Origin: ZCTH02-B3 sp036563895
GTDB lineage: Bacteria > Bacillota > Bacilli > Paenibacillales > Paenibacillaceae
Assembly: GCA_036563895.1 (NCBI GenBank)
Contig: DATCLN010000010.1
Location: 1-15,517, forward strand
Direction: 5' to 3'
DNA: 15,517 nucleotides
The notes under the pieces are model-generated. The model saw only the letters and a list, made by a program, of their open reading frames with translations, searched no databases and was not told the DNA's origin. This document shows, piece after piece, positions 1 through 8,248 of the stretch. Made by a program: the position numbers and the translations under genes. Positions within the stretch are counted from its first letter, which is position 1; every line of letters starts with the position of its first letter.

Positions 1-1320
1 ACCCGGTGATCTTGCCTGATGCCCGCTGGCTGTGCTACGCTGGTATTGCTTGCTGGAGAATGGTTTTCTCCAGGGGTGGTTTGCAGCGGGCTTGCGTGGT
101 GGCGCAGGCGCCGCTGTTTTTTTGACCGTCGACGTTGCCGAGGTTTGAACTTGCGGCGCTTCCACGCATGGCCACGCGCGCCCCTGATGCCACACCCATA
201 CTTGACCTTGCATGCCAATGCGCACTTCGACAATGGCTTTGGCTTCCCAGCGCGGCACACCAGAACCCGGTTGGGGCATGTAGCACTTGCCTTGCCAGGA
301 AAACGTCTGTCCCCCACTGATACGCCGATGTACACGACGGGCAAAGATGTGCTCCAAGGGCACCTCAGGCAGCGGCCGGCAGGCCGGTTCCGCCTCTTGC
401 GGCGCCACAGCGAACAACCGGTTGTGCTTGTCAATCAGTTCGGGCAACACCCGATTGGCTTCCTCCATGGTGCACACGTTGCGCAAGCGCAATTCAATCA
501 CCAAACGATCCTGAAAGGTTCTCCAAAGCCGCTCGATGCGTCCTTTGGCTTGCGGGGTCAAGGCTTCGATATGCGTGATGCCCAAATCAGCGATGGCTTG
601 ACCAAAGGTTGTGAGCGAAGCGGGTTGCCCTGCCAATTCTTGTTCGAGGGTGGGCTTTCCTTTGGGTGGGCAAAAAATCGAGTGTTTGTCACTGTAAAGT
701 GCCAGCGGAACGCCTTTGCGGCGCAGGGCTTCGATCATCACGGTGACATAGCCTTCCAAAGTCTCAGACAGACGAAAAACCGCTGCCAGCACTTCACCCG
801 TGGCATCATCGATGATCGCATGCAGCACCAATTGCGGGCCGCGGTCCTCCAACCAGGCAAAAGGAGAAGCGTCAATCTGCCACAGCATGCCTGCCTGGGC
901 TTTGCGAGGCCTGGGCCGGTGCACCTTGGAACGCCGGCGCACACGCGCGGGACGCAACCCGCCTTGGATGAGAATGCGCCGGACCGAAGAGACGCTTAAA
1001 CGGATGTTTTCGTACTCGGCCAACAACTCGGTAAAATGAGTGCAATTACTGCCGTAATAGCGTTCCTGGTACAAGCGTTGGACGTGTTGTTTGATTGGGT
1101 CGGTCAAGGCATGAGCGGGTTTACGGCCCCGGTTGCCGTGGGCGATTGTCTGTGCACCTCCATGAACATATTTTGCCTTGAGCCGATAGACCTGACGTAC
1201 ACTTAACTTTAAGATGCGGGAGACGTCCTGTTCGGTCAAACGGCCATCGATCCATTGTTCGAGAACCATGACGCGTTTCAATTCTTCCTTTGTCAAGGTG
1301 ATCATCTGCTCCTTGCTCAT
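1..1320 (-). CDS. DDE transposase, ISNCY/IS1202-like, 3' end outside window
   Basis: The minus strand carries an uninterrupted frame of 440 codons from an ATG at 1320 to the window edge, with no stop inside the window. It begins MSKEQMITLTKEELKR and has an N-terminal helix-turn-helix (about residues 14-50, 'DGRLTEQDVSRILKLSVRQV'), followed by a basic stretch with HGNRGRKP. The catalytic core has the expected acidic triad: D150 in QIDAS, D211 in LYSDKHSIF and E263 in GRIERLW. The SDKHSIF and GRIERLW motifs are those I associate with ISNCY/IS1202 transposases, part of the wider IS481/retroviral-integrase-like superfamily. The C-terminal part is basic and Pro/Ala-rich. An in-frame stop lies about 30 bases upstream of the ATG, which limits the start; the ribosome site is weak (GAGAAAA). 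The frame is undamaged, so the element may be active. IS481 itself is an alternative family name. Confidence 0.85.
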   Translation of the reverse strand, partial: MSKEQMITLTKEELKRVMVLEQWIDGRLTEQDVSRILKLSVRQVYRLKAKYVHGGAQTIAHGNRGRKPAHALTDPIKQHVQRLYQERYYGSNCTHFTELLAEYENIRLSVSSVRRILIQGGLRPARVRRRSKVHRPRPRKAQAGMLWQIDASPFAWLEDRGPQLVLHAIIDDATGEVLAAVFRLSETLEGYVTVMIEALRRKGVPLALYSDKHSIFCPPKGKPTLEQELAGQPASLTTFGQAIADLGITHIEALTPQAKGRIERLWRTFQDRLVIELRLRNVCTMEEANRVLPELIDKHNRLFAVAPQEAEPACRPLPEVPLEHIFARRVHRRISGGQTFSWQGKCYMPQPGSGVPRWEAKAIVEVRIGMQGQVWVWHQGRAWPCVEAPQVQTSATSTVKKTAAPAPPRKPAANHPWRKPFSSKQYQRSTASGHQARSPG

Positions 1321-1321
1321 A

Positions 1322-1358
1322 CTGACATTTTCTCGGAACAGTTACACCCTGACAAAAT
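1322..1358. repeat. Short direct repeat near IS end
   Basis: The motif CTGACATTTT at 1322-1331 recurs as CTGACAAAA at 1350-1358, just upstream of the transposase start. Repeated short motifs near insertion sequence ends often serve as transposase binding sites. That role is inferred, and the repeat could be chance. Confidence 0.3.
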
Positions 1359-1390
1359 CACAGAACAACAACAGGTACCATCAGGTTTTC

Positions 1391-1420
1391 TTGAACGGCG
1401 GCCCGGTCATATGCTATACT
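1391..1420 (+). promoter_or_regulatory. Sigma-A promoter of rpsO(-pnp)
   Basis: TTGAAC at 1391-1396 and TATACT at 1415-1420 are separated by 18 bases and match the vegetative -35 and -10 consensus well. Transcription would start near 1427, giving a leader of about 110 bases before rpsO. The promoter lies just outside the presumed insertion sequence end, so the IS appears to have landed immediately upstream without destroying it. Confidence 0.7.
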
Positions 1421-1426
1421 ATCTCT

Positions 1427-1538
1427 GTTGCAGAGGCAGACGCCCAAAGCGTTTGCCGAAGCTTAACCCTGGCTTGGCCGGACGAGTCACCGCCGCCGGC
1501 GAGGCCAGAGGCGATTGGATCCCAAGGAGGTGGGCCGG
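1427..1538 (+). promoter_or_regulatory. Structured rpsO 5' leader, candidate S15 autoregulatory RNA
   Basis: Three helices can be drawn between the promoter and the rpsO ribosome site. CTCTG 1423-1427 pairs with 1431-1435, although it overlaps the likely transcription start. GGCAGACGC 1435-1443 pairs with GCGTTTGCC 1449-1457 around the loop CCAAA, with one G-U pair. A long helix joins 1469-1481 to 1496-1508, 12 pairs with one G/G mismatch. The ribosome site AAGGAGGT (1524-1531) follows the last helix. Ribosomal protein S15 is known to bind its own leader in several bacteria, including Geobacillus, so an S15-responsive element is a reasonable inference. The structures here were found by eye and not folded. 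Confidence 0.5.
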
Positions 1539-1808
1539 ATGGCTTTGACGCAGGAACGCAAACGGGAACTGATCGAGCAGCATCGCGTACATCCGTCGGA
1601 TACGGGTTCCCCGGAAGTGCAAATCGCGATATTGACGGAACACATCAACAATCTGACGGAGCATTTGCGCGTCCACAAGAAAGACCATCATTCGAGACGC
1701 GGTTTGCTCAAAATGGTTGGGCAGCGCAGGAAATTGCTCGCTTACCTGAAGAAAAAGGACATCAACCGTTACACCGCGCTGATCGAGAAACTCGGTTTGC
1801 GCCGTTAA
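1539..1808 (+). CDS. rpsO: 30S ribosomal protein S15
   Basis: This encodes an 89-residue protein, the standard length for S15, which binds the central domain of 16S rRNA and nucleates assembly of the small subunit platform. The sequence begins MALTQERKRELIEQ. It shows the family signature HPSDTGSPEVQ (about residues 18-28) and the helical, basic stretch with HKKDHHSRRGLL, ending in KKDINRYTALIEKLGLRR. I chose the ATG at 1539 because it is preceded at good distance by AAGGAGGT (1524-1531) and gives the canonical N terminus; the in-frame ATG 24 bases upstream has no ribosome site. The gene is followed by a hairpin and then pnp, the order conserved across Bacillales and most bacteria. The leader is strongly structured, which suggests feedback control by S15 itself. 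Confidence 0.98.
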   Translation: MALTQERKRELIEQHRVHPSDTGSPEVQIAILTEHINNLTEHLRVHKKDHHSRRGLLKMVGQRRKLLAYLKKKDINRYTALIEKLGLRR

Positions 1809-1820
1809 CCCGCGTCAAAG

Positions 1821-1865
1821 AAAGCAACCTGACCGATCGGACTTCCGGCCGGCGGGTTGCTTTTT
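1821..1865 (+). terminator. Intrinsic terminator after rpsO, probably leaky
   Basis: AAAGCAACC (1821-1829) pairs with GGTTGCTTT (1855-1863), and a run of only five T follows (1861-1865). The loop holds the smaller palindromes CCGATCGG and CCGGCCGG. The short T run suggests partial readthrough into pnp, which has no clear promoter of its own here. Confidence 0.6.
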
Positions 1866-1908
1866 GCCATTGGTTCGGGCCTTGCCTTGAGCCTTGCAGG
1901 AAAAACGG

Positions 1909-1935
1909 CGAGGCTTGTCGAAAAAGTCAACCTCG
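1909..1935 (+). promoter_or_regulatory. Hairpin in pnp leader
   Basis: CGAGG (1909-1913) pairs with CCTCG (1931-1935), and TTG pairs with CAA inside it after one bulged base, leaving an A-rich loop. It lies about 45 bases before the pnp start. In Escherichia coli, PNPase controls its own mRNA through leader stems; whether this one does anything is unknown. Confidence 0.3.
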
Positions 1936-1978
1936 GTCTGCTGATCACCGCCAGACAGGCGTTTTGGGAGGGAATTCC

Positions 1979-4096
1979 TTGAAACACGTTGTTCAAATGG
2001 ATCTGGCCGGCCGTCCGCTGGTGCTGGAAACGGGGGAACTGGCCAAGCAGGCGAACGGCGCGGTGCTGGTGCGTTACGGCGATACGGTGGTGCTGTCCAC
2101 CGTCACCATGTCCAAGGAACCGAAGGACCTTGATTTCTTTCCGCTTACCGTGAACTATGAAGAACGTCTCTATTCCGTCGGCAAGATTCCGGGCGGGTTC
2201 ATCAAGCGGGAAGGCCGTCCCAGCGAGAAGGCGATTCTGGCCAGCCGCCTGACGGACCGGCCGATCCGTCCCCTTTTCCCGGAGGGCTTTCGCAACGAGG
2301 TGCAGATCGTGAACCTCGTGCTGAGCGTCGACCAGGACTGCTCTCCGGAAATCTCCGCCATGATCGGCACCTCCGCGGCGCTGTCGATTTCCAACGTGCC
2401 GTTCAACGGCCCCATCGGCGGCGTCATTGTCGGACGCGTGGACGGACAGTTCGTCATCAATCCGACGGTGGAACAGGAAGCCAAAAGCGACATGTACGTG
2501 GTGGTCGCCGGCACGCGGGACGCGATCATGATGGTCGAGGCGGAAGCGAACGAAGTGCCGGAAGAAGACATGCTGGAAGCGATCATGTTCGCGCAGGGGG
2601 AAATCCGCCGCGTGGTGGAACTGATCGACGAGCTGGTCCGGCTCGCCGGCGTGCCGAAGATCGAAGTCCAGCTGCATGAGACCGACCCCGAAGTGGCGGA
2701 GGCGGTCCGGGCGTTCTGCGGGCAGCGGCTGATCGAAGCGGTGCGCATTCCCGACAAGCAGGAGCGCCAGGACGCCATCGACGCCATCAACGCCGAAGCG
2801 AGGGCCCATTTCGAGGCGCTTTACGCGGAAACGCCGGAAAAGATGGCCGACGTGGAGGAAACGCTGCATGACATTGTGAAAAAGGAAGTGCGGCGTCTCA
2901 TCACCCACGAAAAAATCCGTCCGGACGGCCGCAGGCTGGATGAAATCCGGCCCATCACCTGCCAGGTCGGCCTGCTTCCGCGCACCCACGGCTCGGCCCT
3001 GTTCACCCGCGGCAACACGCAGGCCCTCAGCGTCTGCACCCTCGGCGCGCTGGGCGACATGCAGATTCTGGACGGCATCGACCTGGAAGAGTCGAAGCGG
3101 TTCATGCACCATTACAACTTCCCGCCGTTCTCGGTCGGTGAAGCACGGCCGATCCGCGGACCCGGTCGGCGCGAAATCGGTCACGGCGCGCTGGGCGAAC
3201 GCGCCCTGCTCAAGGTCATTCCGCCGGAAGAGGAATTCCCCTACACGATTCGCCTTGTCTCGGAAGTGCTGGAATCGAACGGTTCCACGTCCCAGGCGAG
3301 CATCTGCGCCAGCACGCTGGCCCTGATGGACGCGGGCGTGCCGATCAAGGCGCCGGTGGCCGGTGTGGCCATGGGCCTGATCAAAGACGGGGAACACGTC
3401 TCCATCCTGACCGACATCCAGGGCATGGAAGACCATCTCGGCGACATGGACTTCAAGGTGGCCGGCACGGCCAAGGGCATCACCGCCATCCAGATGGACA
3501 TCAAGATCGACGGCATCGACCGCGACATCCTGGCCAAGGCCTTGGCCCAAGCCCGCGAAGGGCGCCTGTTCATCCTGAACAAAATGCTGGAGGTGCTCGC
3601 CGAGCCGCGCAAGCAGCTGAGCCCGTACGCGCCGAAGATCATCACCCTCAAGATCGATCCGGAGAAAATCCGCGATGTCATCGGCACCGGCGGCAAGGTC
3701 ATCAACAAGATCATCGACGACACCGGCGTCAAGATCGACATCGAACAGGACGGCACCATCTACATCACGTCCCCCGATGAGGCGGCCAACCAGAAGGCGA
3801 AGGAGATCATCGAGGGCATCGTCAAGGTGGTGGCGCCGGGCGAAATCTACACCGGCATCGTGAAACGGATCGAGAAATTCGGGGCGTTCGTGGAGATCCT
3901 GCCGAACAAGGAAGGCCTGGTGCACATTTCGCAGCTGGCCCACGAGCGGGTCAAGCGGGTGGAAGACGTGGTCAAGATCGGAGACCGGATCCAGGTGGTC
4001 GTCACCGAAATCGACAGCATGGGCCGCATCAACCTGTCGCGCAAGGCCCTGCTCAAACCGGTTCCGGCGGCCGCGTCCGGAAGAAGGCGCCGCTGA
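1979..4096 (+). CDS. pnp: Polyribonucleotide nucleotidyltransferase (PNPase)
   Basis: PNPase degrades RNA from the 3' end using phosphate and can also add tails; it is cytoplasmic and forms a ring-shaped homotrimer. The 705-residue product matches the usual length. In order it has a first RNase PH domain, a helical linker (about 240-310), a second RNase PH domain, a KH domain with the loop GTGG at 569-572, and an S1 domain from about 620 to 690 (KRIEKFGAFVEI). The phosphate-binding motif GSTSQAS starts at 435, and the acidic pair D485 and D491 in EDHLGDMDFK corresponds to the E. coli catalytic aspartates. The TTG start at 1979 is preferred because GGGAGG (1966-1971) sits seven bases upstream and the N terminus KHVVQMDLAGR aligns with the family. 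The open frame extends much further upstream only because stops are rare. It probably shares the rpsO transcript. Confidence 0.98.
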   Translation: MKHVVQMDLAGRPLVLETGELAKQANGAVLVRYGDTVVLSTVTMSKEPKDLDFFPLTVNYEERLYSVGKIPGGFIKREGRPSEKAILASRLTDRPIRPLFPEGFRNEVQIVNLVLSVDQDCSPEISAMIGTSAALSISNVPFNGPIGGVIVGRVDGQFVINPTVEQEAKSDMYVVVAGTRDAIMMVEAEANEVPEEDMLEAIMFAQGEIRRVVELIDELVRLAGVPKIEVQLHETDPEVAEAVRAFCGQRLIEAVRIPDKQERQDAIDAINAEARAHFEALYAETPEKMADVEETLHDIVKKEVRRLITHEKIRPDGRRLDEIRPITCQVGLLPRTHGSALFTRGNTQALSVCTLGALGDMQILDGIDLEESKRFMHHYNFPPFSVGEARPIRGPGRREIGHGALGERALLKVIPPEEEFPYTIRLVSEVLESNGSTSQASICASTLALMDAGVPIKAPVAGVAMGLIKDGEHVSILTDIQGMEDHLGDMDFKVAGTAKGITAIQMDIKIDGIDRDILAKALAQAREGRLFILNKMLEVLAEPRKQLSPYAPKIITLKIDPEKIRDVIGTGGKVINKIIDDTGVKIDIEQDGTIYITSPDEAANQKAKEIIEGIVKVVAPGEIYTGIVKRIEKFGAFVEILPNKEGLVHISQLAHERVKRVEDVVKIGDRIQVVVTEIDSMGRINLSRKALLKPVPAAASGRRRR

Positions 4097-4167
4097 CCCC
4101 TTCGAGGCGCTTTCCGAAGCGCTTCGCGGCACCTCCGCGGGGTGCGCAACTTCATATCCCGTCGGGC

Positions 4168-4219
4168 AAAATGGCATGCAAATTGGTCATCAATTTGACA
4201 CGCCATTTTTGTTTGTCTT
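4168..4219 (+). terminator. Intrinsic terminator after pnp
   Basis: AAAATGGC (4168-4175) pairs with GCCATTTT (4202-4209). A second helix sits inside it, AAATTG (4180-4185) with CAATTT (4191-4196). The T-rich tail TTTTTGTTTGTCTT follows. This is the clear end of the rpsO-pnp unit. Confidence 0.8.
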
Positions 4220-4244
4220 AAAAGCCCGTTTCCCTACATAGGAT
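4213..4244 (+). promoter_or_regulatory. Weak promoter candidate for ylxY-like gene
   Basis: Just past the pnp terminator, TTGTCT (4213-4218) is followed after 16 bases by TACATA (4235-4240), a poor sigma-A match. The overlapping CATAGGAT (4237-4244) resembles the -10 of mother-cell sigma factors, but I see no convincing matching -35. A gene behind a strong terminator needs a promoter here; which type it is stays open. Confidence 0.3.
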
Positions 4245-4267
4245 GGTTCCGTCGGATCGGACATCTT

Positions 4268-4285
4268 ATCCGGAGCCGTCCGGAT
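4268..4285 (+). promoter_or_regulatory. Hairpin just upstream of ribosome site
   Basis: ATCCGGA (4268-4274) and TCCGGAT (4279-4285) form a perfect 7-bp stem with loop GCCG, ending two bases before the ribosome site GGAGGG (4288-4293). It could stabilise the mRNA or influence access to that site; no function is shown. Confidence 0.35.
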
Positions 4286-4301
4286 GCGGAGGGAAAAGGC
4301 G

Positions 4302-5300
4302 ATGAAACATCCTTCGCCCGTGGTTTACGCAGGGGTGGCCGTCTGTTTTGCTGCCGTGCTGGCGCTTGGCAAATGGGGGCCCGTCGGCGCGTTTGTGGAC
4401 GCGGTTCAGGCGCGGACCGCCGCACCGCCCGGCGCCGCCGTACCCGCCTTCGCCCCGGCGGACGGCCTGTGCGAACGGGCGGCGCGGGAAGCGCCGGCGC
4501 AGCGCATCGAGCCGGTGAACGCCCGGATCGATCCGGTGTGGAAGGCCATCCCCGGCTACGACGGCCGCGAGGCGGACGTGGAAGCCACCTGCGAACGCAT
4601 CCGGAGCATGGGAAGGGAAGCGGCGCTTCAGGCGGGGATTCCGTGGGTGTACCGGCCGGTTCGCCCGAACGTGGGGCTTGACGATTTGCCTCCGGCGCCG
4701 GTATACCGGGGCAATCCCGCCAAACCCGCCGCGGCGCTCATGATCAACGTGGCGTGGGGCGAAGAACATTTGCCGGCCATGCTGAACACACTGGAGAAAG
4801 AAGGCGTGGCGGCGACGTTCTTCCTTGACGGCACCTGGCTGTCCAGACACCGGGACACGGCCAGGGAAATCCTCGAGCGGGGGCACGAACTGTCCAACCA
4901 CGCCTGGTCCCACCCCATGATGAGCCGCCTTCCGGAAAGCCGCCAGCGGGAGGAAATCGTCAGGACGGAGGAACTGCTGAAGGGGCTCGGGGTGCAAAAC
5001 CGTTGGTTCGCCCCGCCATCCGGCGATTACGACCACCGGACGGTGCGAATCGCCCACTCGCTGGGCCTGAGAACCGTGCTTTGGACGCTGGATACCATCG
5101 ACTGGAAGAACCCGCCGCCGGACGCCGTGGTGCAAAAGGTGGCCCGCCGGGCGGAGCCGGGCGTTCTCATCCTGATGCATCCGACGGACAGCGCAAAGCG
5201 GGCCCTGCCCGGCATCATCCGGGCGCTTCGCGCGAAGGGACTGGTCCCCGGCACGGTGTCGCAAACCCTGTCCAGCGAGCGGATCGAACCGCCTTCCTGA
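4302..5300 (+). CDS. PdaB/YlxY-like polysaccharide deacetylase-fold protein
   Basis: The 332-residue product has an N-terminal hydrophobic segment (about residues 7-25) that would anchor or export it, then a linker, then a NodB-type carbohydrate esterase domain from about residue 140. This is the ylxY position between pnp and the M16 peptidase gene. NodB features that can be seen are the metal-binding pair H200 and H204 in NHAWSHP, the strand TFFLDGTW, the substrate loop FAPPSGDYD and the C-terminal VLILMHPT. The first NodB motif, normally FDDG with the catalytic Asp, reads NVAWG (149-153), so the usual metal-binding and base aspartates are missing. It may be catalytically weak or use a different mechanism. 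The ATG at 4302 has GGAGGG eight bases upstream; the ATG at 4284 lacks a ribosome site. Relatives act in spore or cell-wall peptidoglycan, but the substrate here is unknown. Confidence 0.85.
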   Translation: MKHPSPVVYAGVAVCFAAVLALGKWGPVGAFVDAVQARTAAPPGAAVPAFAPADGLCERAAREAPAQRIEPVNARIDPVWKAIPGYDGREADVEATCERIRSMGREAALQAGIPWVYRPVRPNVGLDDLPPAPVYRGNPAKPAAALMINVAWGEEHLPAMLNTLEKEGVAATFFLDGTWLSRHRDTAREILERGHELSNHAWSHPMMSRLPESRQREEIVRTEELLKGLGVQNRWFAPPSGDYDHRTVRIAHSLGLRTVLWTLDTIDWKNPPPDAVVQKVARRAEPGVLILMHPTDSAKRALPGIIRALRAKGLVPGTVSQTLSSERIEPPS

Positions 5301-5430
5301 ATCGGCACGACGGCCGCCGGTCCGGTGGCGCGGGCACGCGATGCAACCATGACATCCGATGCACCGGTTCGGCGCCGCACGTTGCGCCGCGGCGCGGCTC
5401 GGGGCGGGAGCGGACCGGGATGTCGTTTGG

Positions 5431-5459
5431 TTGTGGCCGATGTCGACTTTTGATATAGT
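5431..5459 (+). promoter_or_regulatory. Sigma-A promoter of mlpA-like gene and dut
   Basis: TTGTGG (5431-5436) and TATAGT (5454-5459) are spaced by 17 bases, and TG at 5451-5452 makes an extended -10. Transcription would start about 25 bases before the GTG start at 5491. Upstream, a GC-rich hairpin (5313-5319 with 5323-5329) follows the previous gene but lacks a T run, so I do not call it a terminator. Confidence 0.65.
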
Positions 5460-6733
5460 GGTTACTAACCAGGGCAAGGGAGGAAAACGGGTGAAAAAAT
5501 TTGTGCTGGACAACGGCCTTCGCGTCCTCGTCGAATCCATTCCGACCTGCCGCTCGGTGTCCTTCGGCATCTGGGTCAAGGCCGGTTCCCGCCACGAGAC
5601 CCCGGAGACGAACGGATTCTCCCATTTCATCGAACACATGCTTTTCAAGGGAACCAAACGGCACACCGCCCGGCAGATCGCCGACCGGTTCGACGGCATC
5701 GGCGGGAACGTGAACGCCTTCACCTCCAAGGAATATACCTGCTATTACGCCAAAGTGCTGGACGAACATCTTCCCATCGCGGTGGACATGCTGGCGGACA
5801 TGTTTTTCGAGTCCGTGTTCGCGGAGGAAGAGCTGGAGAAGGAGAAAAACGTCATCATCGAGGAAATCGCCATGTACGAGGACACGCCGGACGACACGGT
5901 GCACGACCTGGCCGTCCGCGCGGCCTTCGGCGACGATCCGCTGGCCTTCAGCGTGCTGGGCTCCGCCGAACGGCTGAAGGCGGCGGAGGCGGACGACCTG
6001 CGCGGCTTCATGGCGCGCCGCTACGGCGTCGACACGACGGTCATCAGCATCGCCGGCAACGTGGACGATTCCGTGACGGAACTGATCGAACGCCACTTCG
6101 GCCGCTTCGGCCGGAAGGTCGGCGAGCCGAAGGTGAACCGTCCCGAATTCCGCTCCGGCTCCCTGTTCCATCCCAAGGCGACGGAACAAAACCATCTGTG
6201 CCTCATGTTTCCCGGCTGCGCCATCACCGATCCGAAGCTGTACGCGATGATTCTGCTCAACAACGTGTTCGGCGGTGGCATGAGCTCCCGGCTGTTCCAG
6301 GAAATCCGGGAAAAGCGGGGTCTGGCCTATTCGGTCTATTCCTATCATTCCGCCCATTCCGACGTCGGCACCCTCACCGTCTACGCCGGAACAGCCCCGA
6401 AACACACCCGCGAGGTCTACGAGCTGACGCTGGAATTGCTGGGTGAGCTTGCGGCCAAAGGGCTCACGGAGGAGGAACTGAGGCGGGGCAAGGAGCAGCT
6501 CAAGGGCAATCTCATCCTCAGCCTCGAGAGCACGGGCAGCCGCATGAACCTGCTCGGGAAAAACGAGCTCATGCTCGGCCGCCAAGACACGCTGGACGAG
6601 CTGCTGGACAAAATCGAAAGCGTCACCCTTGATGATATAAATGAAATGATCCGCCGTCTGCTGTCGAAACCCTGCGCCATCGCCCTGGTGGGGGCGGAGG
6701 AGTCGGCGCTGGACGGAATCGGGAGGGAATTCG

Positions 6734-7177
<444 letters not shown>

Positions 7178-7188
7178 GACGCAAACGG

Positions 7189-7218
7189 AACCCCGGTTCT
7201 TCCGAACCCGGGGTTTTT
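7189..7218 (+). terminator. Intrinsic terminator after dut
   Basis: AACCCCGG (7189-7196) pairs with CCGGGGTT (7208-7215), and the loop can add TTC with GAA. A T run occupies 7214-7218. It closes the mlpA-dut unit and separates it from the sporulation genes. Confidence 0.85.
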
Positions 7219-7288
7219 CCATGTTTGAAGGATATCCCGCGTTCCGGACAGGCGCCCCCGCGCAAGCGGTCCGGCCGGCTCCGCCTGC

Positions 7289-7316
7289 ACCCCGCGCTGG
7301 GCGGCTGCATACCATG
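7289..7316 (+). promoter_or_regulatory. Candidate sigma-K promoter of dpaAB
   Basis: AC at 7289-7290, a spacer of 17 bases and CATACCATG at 7308-7316 match the mother-cell sigma-K consensus (AC, 16-17 bases, CATANNNTA) except for the last base. The B. subtilis spoVF operon is expressed from sigma-K, which supports the inference. No sigma-A match competes in this gap. Confidence 0.5.
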
Positions 7317-7351
7317 TGACAAAGCCTCCAAACCGGAAGGAGGGTCGCCGG

Positions 7352-8248
7352 ATGCTGACGGGCGTGCAGATCGTGCTGGCCGGCGGGGACGCAAGGCAGC
7401 TGGAGGTGATCCGAAAGCTCACCGAACTGGACGCGTCGGTGACCGTGGTCGGCTTCGAGCGGGCGGAAACGCCTCCCGGCGCCGTCAAGGCGGAATGGAC
7501 GCCGGAGGTGCTCGCATCCGCGGATGCGCTGGTGTTGCCCGCGGTGGGCACGGACGATGAGGGCGTCATCACCGCCAGGTACAGCGAGCGGGAACTGGTG
7601 CTCACGGACGCCCATCTCGCCGCCATGCCGCCCAGCGGCAAGGTCTACACGGGACTGGCAAAGCCGTATTTGCGGCGGCTGTGCGAGAAGCACCGGATCG
7701 GGCTGGAAGAGCTGTTCGACCGCGACGACGTGGCCATCTACAACTCCATCCCCACCGCGGAAGGCGCCATCATGATGGCCATGCAGCACACCGACATCAC
7801 CATCCACGGTTCCCGCTGCATGGTGCTCGGCCTGGGCCGGACCGGTCTGACGCTGGCGCGGGCGCTCATGGGACTGGGCGCGTCCGTGAAGGTCGGGGTG
7901 CGCCGGGCGGAATCATTTGCGCGGGCCCACGAGATGCGCTTCGAGCCGTTCTATCTGGAAGATATTACCAGACAGGCGGCGGATATCGACTTGCTTTTTA
8001 ACACGATTCCGACTATGATAGTCACAGCGCAAGTGATCGCGGCGCTTCCCCCGCACGCGGTCGTAATCGATCTGGCATCCCAGCCCGGCGGAACGGATTT
8101 CCGCTACGCCGAAAAACGGGGCATCAAGGCGATGCTGGCGCCCAGCCTTCCCGGCATTGTGGCGCCGAAAACGGCGGGCCGCATCATGGCGAACAGTCTT
8201 GCCCGGATCATTTTGGAGGACTACCGCCAACGGGGGAATGCGTCATGA
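7352..8248 (+). CDS. dpaA: Dipicolinate synthase subunit A
   Basis: DpaA works with DpaB to oxidise dihydrodipicolinate to dipicolinic acid in the mother cell; calcium dipicolinate then fills the spore core and gives heat resistance. The 298-residue product is the usual size. It has an N-terminal domain with the family start TGVQIVLAGGDARQLEVI, and a C-terminal Rossmann domain with the NAD(P)-binding GLGRTG (160-165) followed by the strand KVGVRR. The stretch NTIPTMIV and the C-terminal APSLPGIVAPKTAG are typical of SpoVFA. The ATG at 7352 is chosen because AAGGAGGG (7337-7344) lies seven bases upstream and the N terminus aligns with the family; an ATG at 7316 in frame is part of the promoter region. 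It overlaps dpaB by four bases (ATGA). Confidence 0.96.
   Translation: MLTGVQIVLAGGDARQLEVIRKLTELDASVTVVGFERAETPPGAVKAEWTPEVLASADALVLPAVGTDDEGVITARYSERELVLTDAHLAAMPPSGKVYTGLAKPYLRRLCEKHRIGLEELFDRDDVAIYNSIPTAEGAIMMAMQHTDITIHGSRCMVLGLGRTGLTLARALMGLGASVKVGVRRAESFARAHEMRFEPFYLEDITRQAADIDLLFNTIPTMIVTAQVIAALPPHAVVIDLASQPGGTDFRYAEKRGIKAMLAPSLPGIVAPKTAGRIMANSLARIILEDYRQRGNAS

Larger units (their letters stand above)
1..1360 (-). mobile_element. Insertion sequence, ISNCY/IS1202-like (partial)
   Basis: A transposase reading frame fills this stretch on the minus strand and runs off the left edge, so only one end of the element is inside the window. That end must lie between the transposase start (1320) and the rpsO promoter (1391). 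I could not define the terminal inverted repeat or target duplication because the other end is missing. The approximate limit of 1360 rests on a pair of short repeats at 1322-1331 and 1350-1358 that could be transposase binding sites. The family assignment rests on the transposase layout. Confidence 0.7.

Noticed and set aside
19..999. Plus-strand frame of 326 codons opposite the transposase
   Set aside because: The minus strand here encodes a recognisable DDE transposase with all catalytic residues, so the plus-strand frame is a shadow.
1214..1978. Upstream extension of the pnp frame through rpsO and the leader
   Set aside because: It lacks PNPase homology, runs over rpsO and two regulatory structures, and the TTG at 1979 has a proper ribosome site and the family N terminus.
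5313..5329. GC-rich hairpin after the ylxY-like gene as terminator
   Set aside because: The stem is seven pairs but no T run follows, so termination is not supported.
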